A stretch of DNA of 64,000 nt from Streptomyces sp. Tue 6430 (GCA_021568835.1 JAKGSH010000010.1:3100001-3164000); one strand, 5' to 3'; shown: positions 24,651 through 34,380, counted from the stretch's first letter. The notes: generated by a model not told the origin, from the letters alone. Translations and numbers: made by a program.

Positions 24651-27035
24651 GTGGCCGAGGCGGCAGACTTCCCGGGGATGACTCCCTCACCTGCCCGCCG
24701 GTGGCTGCGGCGCACCGGAGCACTGCTCGCGGGGGCGCCTCTGCTGGCCGGCCTGCTCCAGCTGCCCACGTCCGTGGCGTCGGCCGCCGGACAGACCTCC
24801 ACCAAGACGGCCTCCGACGCCGGTACGGTCGCCGTCGCCGTCGATTCGCTCACCCCCAGCGTTCCCACCGAGGGCGACACGCTGACCGTGTCCGGCACGG
24901 TGACCAACAAAGGCAAGCAGGCCGTCACGGACGCGTACGTCGACCTGCGCCTGGGGTCCGCTCTGACGACCCGCTCGGCGATCGACAGCACCGCCAGGCG
25001 GCCCGACGACCTGTCGAGCGTCACCGGATCCGAGGTGGGCGACAAGTACGTCGCCGAGTTCGCCAAACTCGCTCCCGGGGTAGCCCAGCAGTTCAGCATC
25101 TCCGTACCCGTGGACGAGCTCGACCTCGGGGCGGACGGTGTGTATCCCCTGAGCGTCTCCCTCTCGGGTGAGACGTCCGCGAAGCCGTGGGAACGGATGC
25201 TCGGCATCCAGCGGACGTTCCTGCCGTGGCAGCCCGACCAGGCCGACACCAGGACCCGTACGACGATGTTGTGGCCGCTGGTCTCCAACGTCCACATGAC
25301 AGCCGAGACCGGATCCGACGAACAGCAGACGCCGGTCTTCCTCAACGAGGATCTCGCCGCGGAGATCTCGCCCGGCGGCCGCCTCGACCAGCTCCTGAGC
25401 CTGGGCAGGGCCCTCGATGTCACCTGGGTGATCGACCCCGACCTGCTGGCCTCCGTCAGCGCCATGACCGAGCAGTACGACGTCCTCGCCGGCGACACCA
25501 CCACGCCCGGCAAGCACCAGGCCGTCGCCAGTCAGTGGCTCGCCGCGCTGCAGGAGGCCGTGCAGGGCAAGCAGGTCGTCGCCCTGCCCTACGCCGACCC
25601 CGACCTGGCCTCCCTCGCACACAGCGGCACCAGCGTCACCGGCTCCCTGAGTCAGCTCAAGGCAGCCACGGACGTCGCCGCCGGCACGGTGGAGACCGTC
25701 CTCCACGTGACTCCCAGCACCGACTTCGCCTGGCCGGTCGAGGGTGCCGTGGACCCGTCGATCGTCAAGGTCGCCACCTCCGCGGGCGCCGACAAGGTGA
25801 TCGCGCGCAGCGACAGCCTGACGGAGAACGGCGGCCTGTCGTACATGCCCTCCGCGGCCCGTCCCATCGGCGGCGGCACCACCGCGGTGGTGGCGGACGC
25901 CCGGCTGTCACAGGCGTTCCAGGGCGACCTGACGACGGCCTCCGCGTCCGCGCTCGCCGTGCAGGAGTTCCTGGCGCAGAGCTTGGCGCTGAATCTCCAG
26001 TCCGACAAGCAGCGCAGCATCGTCGTTGCCCCTCAGCGCATGCCGACCGCGGCCCAGGCCCAGGCGATGGCGGAAGCGGTCACCGCCCTGCAGGGCGGGA
26101 CGTGGTCGCAGGCTCAGCAGCTCACGGCGGCCGCCGCCGCCAAGCCCGATCCTGGTGCCACGACGAAGGTGCCGTCCCGGTCTGCGTACTCCACCTCGCT
26201 CGCCAAGCGGGAGCTGCCGCGGTCGGCCTTCGTGGACATCGCGACCGCGCAGGACGGGCTCGACAACTTCAAGGTGATCCTGACCGACGAGTCCCGGGTG
26301 GTGACTCCCTTCGGGCGGGCCGTCAACCGTGAGATGTCCACGTCCTGGCGGGGCCGGGCCGCCGCGGCGGGCGGCTTCCGCCAAGGCGTCCAGGCCTACC
26401 TCACCAGGCTCGCCGGCCAGGTCAAGCTGATCGAGAAGTCTGAGCTGAAGCTCTCCGGGCGCAGCGCCACGATCCCGGTGACCGTGCAGAACAACCTGGT
26501 GCAGGGCGTCGACCACCTGGTGCTGAGGCTCACCTCGACCAATCCGACCCGTCTTGAGATCGACGGCAAGGCCTACGCCGAGCAGCCCATCGCGGTCTCC
26601 GGCGGGCACAGCACGACGGTGAAGTTCACCACCTCCGCCAACGCCAACGGCCAGGCGGCGGTCGTCGCACAGCTGTACACCGAGGACGGCAGGGCGTACG
26701 GCACACCGGTCACCTTCGACGTGAAGGTCACCGAGATCACGGCCACCGTGATGCTCGTCATCGGTGGCGGTGTCCTGCTGCTGGTGCTGGCCGGCTTCCG
26801 GATGTACACCCAGCGCAAGCGCGCCGCGGCACGGGGAGCCGAGGACCACGGCGCCGACGGAACGGACCCGGCAGTCGACGACGTCGAGACCGCGCAGGAT
26901 TCCGAGAGCCGTCCCGGCGACGAGTCGGGCGCCCGAACCGCCACGGACGGCCCGGTGCAGCCGAGTGACGGGACACCGGACACCGCAGCGGAAAGCACCG
27001 GCCCTTCCGGGACGGGTGAGAGAGTGGACCGTTGA
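24651..27035 (+). CDS. DUF6049-type secreted, membrane-anchored protein
   Basis: 794 residues. A signal peptide lies near the N terminus (RRTGALLAGAPLLAGLLQLPTSVASAAG), then a large extracytoplasmic region and one C-terminal membrane segment (ATVMLVIGGGVLLLVLAGF) with a basic/acidic cytoplasmic tail of about 90 residues. GTG 24651 follows GAGGGACGG; ATG 24678 is an alternative. The position directly upstream of murJ matches mycobacterial Rv3909, indicating a role in cell-envelope assembly, but no activity is known to me. murJ begins 44 bp downstream. Confidence 0.85.
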   Translation: MAEAADFPGMTPSPARRWLRRTGALLAGAPLLAGLLQLPTSVASAAGQTSTKTASDAGTVAVAVDSLTPSVPTEGDTLTVSGTVTNKGKQAVTDAYVDLRLGSALTTRSAIDSTARRPDDLSSVTGSEVGDKYVAEFAKLAPGVAQQFSISVPVDELDLGADGVYPLSVSLSGETSAKPWERMLGIQRTFLPWQPDQADTRTRTTMLWPLVSNVHMTAETGSDEQQTPVFLNEDLAAEISPGGRLDQLLSLGRALDVTWVIDPDLLASVSAMTEQYDVLAGDTTTPGKHQAVASQWLAALQEAVQGKQVVALPYADPDLASLAHSGTSVTGSLSQLKAATDVAAGTVETVLHVTPSTDFAWPVEGAVDPSIVKVATSAGADKVIARSDSLTENGGLSYMPSAARPIGGGTTAVVADARLSQAFQGDLTTASASALAVQEFLAQSLALNLQSDKQRSIVVAPQRMPTAAQAQAMAEAVTALQGGTWSQAQQLTAAAAAKPDPGATTKVPSRSAYSTSLAKRELPRSAFVDIATAQDGLDNFKVILTDESRVVTPFGRAVNREMSTSWRGRAAAAGGFRQGVQAYLTRLAGQVKLIEKSELKLSGRSATIPVTVQNNLVQGVDHLVLRLTSTNPTRLEIDGKAYAEQPIAVSGGHSTTVKFTTSANANGQAAVVAQLYTEDGRAYGTPVTFDVKVTEITATVMLVIGGGVLLLVLAGFRMYTQRKRAAARGAEDHGADGTDPAVDDVETAQDSESRPGDESGARTATDGPVQPSDGTPDTAAESTGPSGTGERVDR

Positions 27036-27079
27036 GGATGTCGTGGCCGGACGGCCCGGAACGATGAGGTGGGGTAACC

Positions 27080-29377
27080 ATGAACGCGCCGTACGACGGT
27101 GACCGCGGCCAGGCCGCGGGCAGCTCGGGCTACCCCGAGGGCCCGCCGCCCGAGCAGGGCCAGGTGCCGCCGCAGCACCCCGCGGACATGTACCTCCAGG
27201 ACGCCTACGACCAGGACCCCTACCGGTCCCAGGACCTCACCGCGCAGGATCCGGTCGCCGAGGCGCTCTACGACCGTGCCGCGCACCCCCCGCCGCCGCC
27301 CGCGCCCGGTGCCCACTCTCCCCAGCAGCCGCTCTACGGGCAGCCGCAGCAGTCCCCGTACGCCCCCGATCCCCGCGTCTGGGCCCAGACCCCGGCGCCC
27401 GAGCCGGAGGGTCCGACGCAGTACCTGCCGTACGGCGACGATCCGCGCACGACCCAGTTCGTGGGTGTGGACGACCTCGTCACGCATTCCGGTGAGGAGC
27501 GTCACGAACCCGACGCCTTCGCCCACCTCTTCCGCGACCAGCAGCAGGGCGGCACCCGCTCCCCGATGGACCCGCCCGCGGTACCGGGGCCGACGCACGC
27601 CCCGGGCGACCCGGGTCCCGCCGCGCAGTACCGGGTGCCCACGGCCGTCCGTGCTCCGGGGCCCGAGGGGCCGACGTCCGGCGTCGACCAGACCATGAAC
27701 CTCATCGCCACCCCGGCGGCGGCCCCGGCGCCGCCCGCGAAGAAGAGCGGGCGGGCCACGGGGCTGCTGAAGTCGAGCGCCGTGATGGCGGCGGGCACGA
27801 TGGTCTCGCGTCTGACCGGGTTCATCCGGTCGGCGATGATCGTTTCCGCGCTGGGCCTCGGCTTCCTCGGTGACTCGTTCCAGGTCGCCTACCAGCTGCC
27901 GACGATGATCTACATCCTGACCGTCGGCGGTGGCCTCAACTCCGTCTTCGTGCCGCAGCTCGTCCGCGCCATGAAGGAGGACGACGACGGCGGCGAGGCG
28001 TACGCCAACCGTCTCCTGACCCTCGTGATGGTGGCCCTGGCCGCGCTCACCGCCCTCGCGATGTTCGCCGCGCCGCTCCTGGTCCGCATGCTGGCGAACC
28101 CCGTCGCGAACAACCCGGCGGCCAACGAGGTCGCCGTCACCTTCACGCGCTACTTCCTGCCCTCGATCTTCTTCATGGGCGTCCACGTGGTGATGGGGCA
28201 GATCCTCAACGCCCGGGGGAAGTTCGGCGCGATGATGTGGACCCCGGTCCTGAACAACATCGTCATCATCGTGACGCTCGGCATGTTCCTGTGGGTGTAC
28301 GGCACCGCGGCGGACTCCGACATGGGCGTCACGAACATCCCGCCGGAGGGCCAGCGTCTCCTCGGCATCGGCATCCTGCTCGGCCTGGTCGTCCAGGCCC
28401 TCGCGATGATCCCCTACCTGCGCGAGACCGGCTTCCGGATGCGGCTGCGCTTCGACTGGAAGGGCCACGGCCTCGGCAAGGCCGCCATGCTCGCCAAGTG
28501 GACGATCCTGTTCGTCCTCGCCAACCAGGCGGGCGCGCTGGTGGTCACCCAGCTGTCCACCGCCGCCGGCATCGACTCGGGCGTCAAGGGCACCGGTTTC
28601 GCCGCCTATGCCAACGCGCAGCTGATCTGGGGCCTGCCGCAGGCCATCATCACCGTGTCCCTGATGGCCGCCCTGCTGCCCCGCATCTCTCGCTCCGCGG
28701 CCGAGCAGGACGCGGGTGCCGTCCGCGACGACATCTCCCAGGGCCTGCGCACCACGGCTGTCGCGATCGTGCCCATCGCCTTCGGGTTCATCGCGCTCGG
28801 CGTCCCGATGTGCACCCTGATCTTCGGCTCCTCGGGTATCACCGAGGCCACGAACATGGGCTTCATGCTGATGGCCTTCGGCCTCGGCCTGATCCCCTAC
28901 TCCGTGCAGTACGTCGTCCTGCGTGCCTTCTACGCGTACGAAGACACCCGGACTCCCTTCTACAACACGGTGATCGTGGCGGCCGTCAACGCAGCCGCCT
29001 CTGCCGCCTGCTACTTCCTGCTCCCTGCCCGCTGGGCCGTGGTCGGCATGGCCGCCTCCTACGGCCTGGCCTACGCCATCGGTGTCGGCGTCGCCTGGAA
29101 CCGTCTGCGCAAGCGGCTCGGCGGGGACCTGGACGGTGCTCGCGTGCTGCGGACGTACGCGCGGCTGTGCATCGCCGCCGTGCCGGCCGCCCTGCTCAGC
29201 GGCGCTGCCTGCTACGGCATCGCCCGAACTCTCGGCCAGGGCGTCCTCGGCTCCTTCGCCGCGCTGCTGGCGGGTGGAGCCGTCCTGCTCGGTGTCTTCT
29301 TCGTGGCCGCCCGCCGCATGCGGATCGAAGAGCTCAACTCGCTCGTCGGCATGGTGCGCGGGCGCCTGGGGCGCTGA
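27080..29377 (+). CDS. murJ: Lipid II flippase MurJ (MviN)
   Basis: 765 residues. A long disordered Pro/Gln/Asp-rich N-terminal tail (about 1-225) precedes the 14-helix MOP/MviN core, which begins LKSSAVMAAGTMVSRLTGFIRSAMI, the family's first helix. The core flips lipid II across the membrane for peptidoglycan synthesis. Unlike the mycobacterial protein, it has no fused C-terminal pseudokinase; that module is the next gene. ATG 27080 follows GAGGTGGGG. It belongs to the murJ-pseudokinase-sigM transcription run. Confidence 0.94.
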   Translation: MNAPYDGDRGQAAGSSGYPEGPPPEQGQVPPQHPADMYLQDAYDQDPYRSQDLTAQDPVAEALYDRAAHPPPPPAPGAHSPQQPLYGQPQQSPYAPDPRVWAQTPAPEPEGPTQYLPYGDDPRTTQFVGVDDLVTHSGEERHEPDAFAHLFRDQQQGGTRSPMDPPAVPGPTHAPGDPGPAAQYRVPTAVRAPGPEGPTSGVDQTMNLIATPAAAPAPPAKKSGRATGLLKSSAVMAAGTMVSRLTGFIRSAMIVSALGLGFLGDSFQVAYQLPTMIYILTVGGGLNSVFVPQLVRAMKEDDDGGEAYANRLLTLVMVALAALTALAMFAAPLLVRMLANPVANNPAANEVAVTFTRYFLPSIFFMGVHVVMGQILNARGKFGAMMWTPVLNNIVIIVTLGMFLWVYGTAADSDMGVTNIPPEGQRLLGIGILLGLVVQALAMIPYLRETGFRMRLRFDWKGHGLGKAAMLAKWTILFVLANQAGALVVTQLSTAAGIDSGVKGTGFAAYANAQLIWGLPQAIITVSLMAALLPRISRSAAEQDAGAVRDDISQGLRTTAVAIVPIAFGFIALGVPMCTLIFGSSGITEATNMGFMLMAFGLGLIPYSVQYVVLRAFYAYEDTRTPFYNTVIVAAVNAAASAACYFLLPARWAVVGMAASYGLAYAIGVGVAWNRLRKRLGGDLDGARVLRTYARLCIAAVPAALLSGAACYGIARTLGQGVLGSFAALLAGGAVLLGVFFVAARRMRIEELNSLVGMVRGRLGR

Positions 29378-29513
29378 GCCAGGGGTAGGCGCACAACCAT
29401 CGTCCGCCGCCGCGTGTCGTGCATAGCGCCGGACTGTGGGCACAATTGGGTTCGGCGTCGGACGGCGCGCACGGGGTCGGACGGCGCGCATGGATGGGGA
29501 GGCAGGAACGACG

Positions 29514-31214
29514 GTGGCGGAACCGAGTACGGCTGCCGTCGACGTGGCAGACAACAGCGGTGACGAGCCGCTGACCGCACAGGCGGACCAGTCCACGGCC
29601 GACGGTGTGACCAAGAACCGGGAGCGGGACACGGACAGCGACCAGGCGCAGGGGAGTGGCGGGGCCGTGGGCCCCGGAAAGTCCTCGGCGCCAGAACTGC
29701 ACAGCGGCCACAAGCTCGCCAGACGCTACCGGCTCGAAGACTGCGTCACCCGTCTGGACGGCTTCAGCAGTTGGCGTGCGGTCGACGAGAAACTCCGCCG
29801 TGCCGTCGGTGTCCATGTGCTGCCCTCCGATCACCCACGGGCCCGTTCCGTCCTGGCGGCGGCCCGGTCCTCCGCCTTGCTCGGCGACCCTCGTTTCGTC
29901 CAGGTCCTGGACGCCGTCGAGGAGAACGACCTCGTCTACGTCGTCCACGAGTGGCTGCCCGACGCCACCGAACTGACCACGCTCCTCGCCTCCGGGCCGC
30001 TGGAGCCGCACGACGCCTACCAGATGGTGAGTCAGATCGCCTCTGCCATGGCGGCAGCCCACCGTGAAGGGCTCGCGCACCTGCGGTTGAACCCCAACGC
30101 CGTGTTGCGCACCTCCACGGGCCAGTGGCGCGTCCGAGGCCTCGCCGTGAACGCGGCGCTGCGCGGCATCAGCTCCGACACCCCCCAGCGCACCGACACC
30201 GAGGCGATCGGCGCCCTGCTGTACGCGGCGCTCACCCAGCGCTGGCCGTACGAGAACGACGCCTACGGGCTGTCCGGGCTGCCCAAGGACATCGGACTGA
30301 TCCCTCCCGACCAGGTGCGTGCCGGCGTCCACCGCGGCCTGTCGGAGCTGACGATGCGCGCGCTCGTCAACAACGGGGCGACCGCGTCCCGGCACGAGTC
30401 CGCCTGCACCACTCCCGAGGAGCTGGTCAAGGCCATCGGTGAGATGCCCCGCATCCGCCCGCCGGAGCCCGCCTTCACCGCACCTCCCGAGTACCAGCAG
30501 ACGACCTACCAGCAGGGCAGCTACGGACGCTCCTCGGTGCACCCGGGCACCACCCAGCCGGTACAGGCCCCGCCTCCCCCGTTGCAAAGCCGTACCGGCA
30601 AGGCACTCAAGTGGGCGGTCTCCGCACTGCTCATCGCGGCCCTCGGCCTCGGCAGCTGGCAGCTCGCGGACGCCCTGATGGACCAGGGCGACACCGACGA
30701 CACGAACCAGACACAGACCACGGACGCCGACGACAACAACAGCGCCGCGCCCAAGCCGGTCCAGCAACTCAGGATCCAGGGCTCGCAGGAGTACGTCGCC
30801 AGCGGCTCCGCTCAGGCAGCGGAGGACGTCGCCAACACCTATGACGGCGACAGCTCCACCTACTGGCGGACCAAGCGCTACACGGAAGGCCCGAGCCTCG
30901 CTCCGTACAAGCCCGGTGTGGGCATCGTCTACGACCTCGGTTCGGCCCAGGAGGTCTCCGCGGCGTCGATAGGCCTCCGGTACTCCGGTGATCACACGAC
31001 CGTGAAGCTCTACGCCACGGACGCGCTCACCCCGTCCACGGGCATCAGCGGGATGAAGGAGATCGGCACCGCCGACGCCAGCGGTACATCCCTGACGGTG
31101 AAGGCGTCGAAGGCGGTGAAGACCCAGTACGTGCTGCTCTGGATCACCGCCGTACCCTATGCCCCACCGACGGCTTCAGCGGCTCCGGCTACAAACAGGC
31201 CATCACGGACGTGA
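29514..31214 (+). CDS. MurJ-associated pseudokinase with extracytoplasmic carbohydrate-binding-like domain (C-terminus frameshifted)
   Basis: 566 residues as read from GTG 29514 (GGGGAGG upstream). The protein kinase-like domain (about 65-300) lacks the catalytic motifs: HRD is replaced by LAHLRLNPNAVL and DFG by VRGLAV. Then come a Gln/Tyr/Pro-rich linker, a membrane segment (WAVSALLIAALGLGSWQLA) and a discoidin-like domain (TYDGDSSTYWRTKRYTEG...VYDLGS). This matches the C-terminal half of mycobacterial MviN, here a separate gene. As read the end is ...APATNRPSRT, but one missing C in the run 31162-31165 would restore ...YAPTDGFSGSGYKQAITDVKFTG with a stop at 31226-31228. The frameshift is probably a sequencing error. 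Confidence 0.85.
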   Translation: MAEPSTAAVDVADNSGDEPLTAQADQSTADGVTKNRERDTDSDQAQGSGGAVGPGKSSAPELHSGHKLARRYRLEDCVTRLDGFSSWRAVDEKLRRAVGVHVLPSDHPRARSVLAAARSSALLGDPRFVQVLDAVEENDLVYVVHEWLPDATELTTLLASGPLEPHDAYQMVSQIASAMAAAHREGLAHLRLNPNAVLRTSTGQWRVRGLAVNAALRGISSDTPQRTDTEAIGALLYAALTQRWPYENDAYGLSGLPKDIGLIPPDQVRAGVHRGLSELTMRALVNNGATASRHESACTTPEELVKAIGEMPRIRPPEPAFTAPPEYQQTTYQQGSYGRSSVHPGTTQPVQAPPPPLQSRTGKALKWAVSALLIAALGLGSWQLADALMDQGDTDDTNQTQTTDADDNNSAAPKPVQQLRIQGSQEYVASGSAQAAEDVANTYDGDSSTYWRTKRYTEGPSLAPYKPGVGIVYDLGSAQEVSAASIGLRYSGDHTTVKLYATDALTPSTGISGMKEIGTADASGTSLTVKASKAVKTQYVLLWITAVPYAPPTASAAPATNRPSRT

Positions 31215-31252
31215 AGTTCACGGGTTGAGGTCGCCCAGAGGGAGGGGGTCCG

Positions 31253-31977
31253 ATGGCAGCAGGCGCCGACTACGACGGAATCAGCGATCAGGACCTCCTC
31301 GCCCGCCACGTGGGGGTGATCCCGACGCCTTCGGTGAGCTCGTGCTGCGTCACCGCGACCGCCTGTGGGCCGTGGCCCTGAAAACGCTGGGAGACCGCGA
31401 GGAGGCCGCTGACGCGGTTCAGGACGCGCTCGTGTCCGCCTACCGGGCCGCCCACACCTTCCGCGGTCAGTCCGCCGTCACCACCTGGCTGCACCGGATC
31501 ACCGTGAACGCCTGTCTGGACCGAGCCCGCAAGGCGGCCTCCCGCAAGACCTCCCCGGTCCACGACACCGAGCGTCTGGAGCAGTTGCTGGAGCCGCACG
31601 AATCGGCCTCGGCACCCGTCGAACGCAACGACCTGCACCGTCAGCTCCTCGAAGCCTTGGGCACCCTGCCGCCCGACCAGCGTGCGGCACTCGTCCTGGT
31701 CGACATGCAGGGCTACCCCGTCGCAGAGGCCGCCCGCATCCTCGACGTGCCGACGGGGACGGTGAAAAGCCGCTGCGCCCGCGGCAGAGCGAAACTGCTG
31801 CCGCTGCTCACCCATCTGCGACCGGCGAGTTCCGACGAGGTGAGGGAAAGCAGTCAGGGACGGAACCGGGCGGAGGGGACATCCGTCCCACCGGCAGCGG
31901 GCCCCCGGGACGAGGATCAGGACGGCGCCGATACCGGCGATTCAGCTGCTGTGAAGGGCGGAGGTGGGCGAACGTGA
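31253..31977 (+). CDS. sigM: ECF sigma factor SigM (frameshifted as read)
   Basis: ATG 31253 follows GGGAGGGGG and encodes MAAGADYDGISDQDLLARHV, the usual start of this sigma factor. The frame then breaks in the G run 31312-31316: with one more G it reads through to GDPDAFGELVLRHRDRLWAVALKTLGDREEAADAVQDAL (region 2, -10 recognition) and TLPPDQRAALVLVDMQGYPVAEAARILDVPTGTVKSRCARGRAKL (region 4, -35 recognition), ending at 31977. As printed, the ATG frame stops after about 43 codons. Length restored is about 242 residues. It overlaps the anti-sigma gene by 4 bp (GTGA), indicating translational coupling. It controls an envelope/oxidative stress response in relatives. Confidence 0.85.
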
Positions 31978-32873
31978 CATCGACGACGGACACGACCGGA
32001 CACCCGGACGTCGCGGAGATCTCCGAGCTCACCGAGGGGTTGCTCACTCCTTCCCGTAGCGCGGAGGTGCGTCGGCATCTCGACTCCTGCGCGCTCTGTG
32101 CGAACATCCACGCGTCGCTGGAGGAGATCAGAGGCTCCCTGGGAAGGCTGCCCGGACCAGCGCGGATGCCGGACGATATCGCCCAGCGCATTGATGCCGC
32201 ACTCGCAGCCGAGGTATTGATCAGCGCCACGGCCCCGAACCCTCCGGACCCGGCGGGGGCGACCGTTCCTGGGTCGAGCGGCGCCGTTCCGCATGTTTCA
32301 CGTGAAACATCGGCGGCACAGTCGCGGCCCGCAGGGCGGGCTCGTCCTCCTGCCGGCGGGCCCGGGCGGAAGAATCGCCGTCGGGGTGGGCGCCGCAGGA
32401 TCGCCGTCCTGGGAGCCGTCTTCGCCGCAGCCACGCTGGGCCTCGGGTCGGTCCTGGTGGCATCACTGACCGGCGACGAGGAATCCGGCACCTCGGCACC
32501 CGACCCACGGACCACCGTGTCGGACACCTTTTCGGAGAGCGCTCTGGAGCAGCAGGTCGCCGATCTCCTCGCCGCTTCCTCCGCCTCCAGTCCACAGACG
32601 CTGGGCATGCAAGGCGAGCCCGAGACCAGCAGTCCCCGAGTCTTCCAACAGCCCACAGTGCCCGGCTGTGTCCAGAAGGGCATGGAGCGAAAAGACGCGG
32701 CGTTGGCCATCGAGGAGGGCACGTTCCGCGGGAGGGAGGCTCTCCTCGTCGTCCTCCCCGACAGCTCCGACAGCACGCGAGTCACCGCGTACCTGATGGA
32801 CGCGACCTGCGTCGGCCGGCCGTCGTCCGGCGCGGCGAAGATCCTCCTGCAGGACTCCTACACCCGTCGTTGA
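31974..32873 (+). CDS. Zinc-type anti-sigma factor, membrane anchored
   Basis: 299 residues from GTG 31974, overlapping sigM. The N-terminal zinc anti-sigma domain has the H35-xxx-C39-xx-C42 motif (RRHLDSCALC). A disordered linker follows, then a membrane segment (RIAVLGAVFAAATLGLGSVLVASL, about 140-163) and an extracytoplasmic domain. It should hold SigM inactive at the membrane until a signal arrives; the cognate mycobacterial protein is RsmA. A parS site within the gene (32295-32308) is translated as VSRET in the linker. Confidence 0.85.
   Translation: MTSTTDTTGHPDVAEISELTEGLLTPSRSAEVRRHLDSCALCANIHASLEEIRGSLGRLPGPARMPDDIAQRIDAALAAEVLISATAPNPPDPAGATVPGSSGAVPHVSRETSAAQSRPAGRARPPAGGPGRKNRRRGGRRRIAVLGAVFAAATLGLGSVLVASLTGDEESGTSAPDPRTTVSDTFSESALEQQVADLLAASSASSPQTLGMQGEPETSSPRVFQQPTVPGCVQKGMERKDAALAIEEGTFRGREALLVVLPDSSDSTRVTAYLMDATCVGRPSSGAAKILLQDSYTRR
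32295..32308. other. parS site within the anti-sigma gene
   Basis: Exact GTTTCACGTGAAAC in coding sequence. In this frame it encodes VSRET in the disordered linker. Confidence 0.94.
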
Positions 32874-32946
32874 CGCCTCCCGGCCTCGTCTCTGCCGAGC
32901 GTGGTATTCCGTACGGTGTCGGCCCCTTGGTGTGCCCGGACACACC

Positions 32947-32973
32947 GGGAATGCACGCCCCTTAGGATCCGTT
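32947..32973 (+). promoter_or_regulatory. Sigma-R type promoter of trxBA
   Basis: GGGAAT (32947-32952), then exactly 18 bases, then GTT (32971-32973). This equals the Streptomyces sigma-R consensus GGAAT-N18-GTT for thiol-oxidative stress genes, and thioredoxin genes are its classical targets. It is 69 bp before the trxB start. Confidence 0.88.
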
Positions 32974-33041
32974 GGGTGGGGTGAGAGTTCCCAGAAGCTC
33001 CCCCGGTCGATCGACACAGACCAGAGACGAGGAATCAAGCC

Positions 33042-34010
33042 GTGAGCGACGTCCGAAACGTGATCATCATCGGCTCCGGGCCCGCCGGCTACACGGCGGC
33101 GCTCTACACCGCCCGCGCTTCGCTGAAGCCGCTGGTGTTCGAGGGGGCCGTCACCGCGGGCGGCGCCCTGATGAACACCACCGAGGTGGAGAACTTCCCC
33201 GGCTTCCAGGACGGCATCATGGGCCCCGAGCTCATGGACAACATGCGCGCCCAAGCCGAGCGCTTCGGTGCCGAGCTGATCCCCGACGACATCGTCTCCG
33301 TCGACCTCACCGGTGAGATCAAAACCGTGACCGACACGGCCGGTACCGTCCACCGGGCCAAGGCCGTCATCGTCACCACCGGCTCTCAGCACCGCAAGCT
33401 CGGCCTGCCCAACGAGGACGCCCTCTCCGGCCGCGGCGTCTCGTGGTGCGCCACATGTGACGGGTTCTTCTTCAAGGACCAGGATATCGCCGTGATCGGC
33501 GGTGGTGACACCGCCATGGAGGAGGCCACCTTCCTCTCGCGCTTCGCCAAGTCCGTGACGATCGTCCACCGCCGTGACACCCTGCGCGCCTCCAAGGCGA
33601 TGCAGGAGCGTGCCTTCGCCGACCCGAAGATCACGTTCGTCTGGGACAGCGAGGTGGCCGAGATCCAGGGCGACCCGAAGCTGGCCGGCCTGAAGCTGCG
33701 CAACCTCAAGACCGGTGAACTCTCCGACCTGCCGGTGACGGGCCTCTTCATCGCGATCGGCCACGATCCGCGCACCGAACTCTTCAAGGGCCAGCTCGAC
33801 CTGGACGAGGAGGGCTACCTGAAGGTGGCCGCCCCGTCCACTCGGACGAACGTGACGGGCGTCTTCGGCGCGGGCGACGTCGTCGACCACACCTACCGTC
33901 AGGCGATCACCGCGGCCGGCACCGGCTGCTCCGCCGCCCTCGACGCCGAGCGTTATCTCGCCGCCCTCGCGGACGAGGAGCAGGCCGAGCCCGAGAAGAC
34001 CGCCGTCTGA
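33042..34010 (+). CDS. trxB: Thioredoxin reductase
   Basis: 322 residues, standard length for the low-molecular-weight enzyme. FAD site IIIGSGPAGYTAALY at the N terminus, redox motif C136-ATC-139 (SWCATCDG), NADPH site VIGGGDTAMEEATFL, and the C-terminal FAD motif GVFGAGDVVDHTYRQ. It transfers electrons from NADPH to thioredoxin in the cytoplasm. Start GTG 33042. trxA follows 40 bp downstream in the same transcript, behind a sigma-R promoter. Confidence 0.97.
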   Translation: MSDVRNVIIIGSGPAGYTAALYTARASLKPLVFEGAVTAGGALMNTTEVENFPGFQDGIMGPELMDNMRAQAERFGAELIPDDIVSVDLTGEIKTVTDTAGTVHRAKAVIVTTGSQHRKLGLPNEDALSGRGVSWCATCDGFFFKDQDIAVIGGGDTAMEEATFLSRFAKSVTIVHRRDTLRASKAMQERAFADPKITFVWDSEVAEIQGDPKLAGLKLRNLKTGELSDLPVTGLFIAIGHDPRTELFKGQLDLDEEGYLKVAAPSTRTNVTGVFGAGDVVDHTYRQAITAAGTGCSAALDAERYLAALADEEQAEPEKTAV

Positions 34011-34050
34011 CCTCCCGCCCCACCGCACACATCACTTAAAGGAGCCCGCC

Positions 34051-34380
34051 GTGGCCGACCTCAAGCATGTAACCGACGACTCCTTCGAGCAGGACGTCCT
34101 CAAGAGCGAGAAGCCCGTCCTGGTGGACTTCTGGGCTGCCTGGTGCGGCCCGTGCCGCCAGATCGCCCCATCCCTCGAGGCGATCGCGGCCGAGTACGGC
34201 GACAAGATCGAGGTCGTCAAGCTCAACATCGACGAGAACCCGGGTACGGCCGCCAAGTACGGCGTGATGTCCATCCCGACTCTGAACGTGTACCAGAACG
34301 GCGAGGTCGCCAAGACCATCGTCGGCGCCAAGCCCAAGGCCGCACTCGTCCGCGACCTCGAGGACTTCATCGCCGAGTGA
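34051..34380 (+). CDS. trxA: Thioredoxin
   Basis: 109 residues with the active site W31-C-G-P-C35 in VDFWAAWCGPCRQIAP and the cis-proline region MSIPTLNVYQNG. It is a general cytoplasmic disulphide reductant, recycled by TrxB. GTG 34051 follows AAAGGAG at good spacing. It ends 28 bp before a parS site and is convergent with the acetyltransferase at 34475. Confidence 0.97.
   Translation: MADLKHVTDDSFEQDVLKSEKPVLVDFWAAWCGPCRQIAPSLEAIAAEYGDKIEVVKLNIDENPGTAAKYGVMSIPTLNVYQNGEVAKTIVGAKPKAALVRDLEDFIAE

Noticed and set aside
26573..29713. 1046-codon open frame on the minus strand opposite murJ
   Set aside because: Same effect; crosses gene borders and is rich in His/Asp/Gly/Val as expected of antisense frames.
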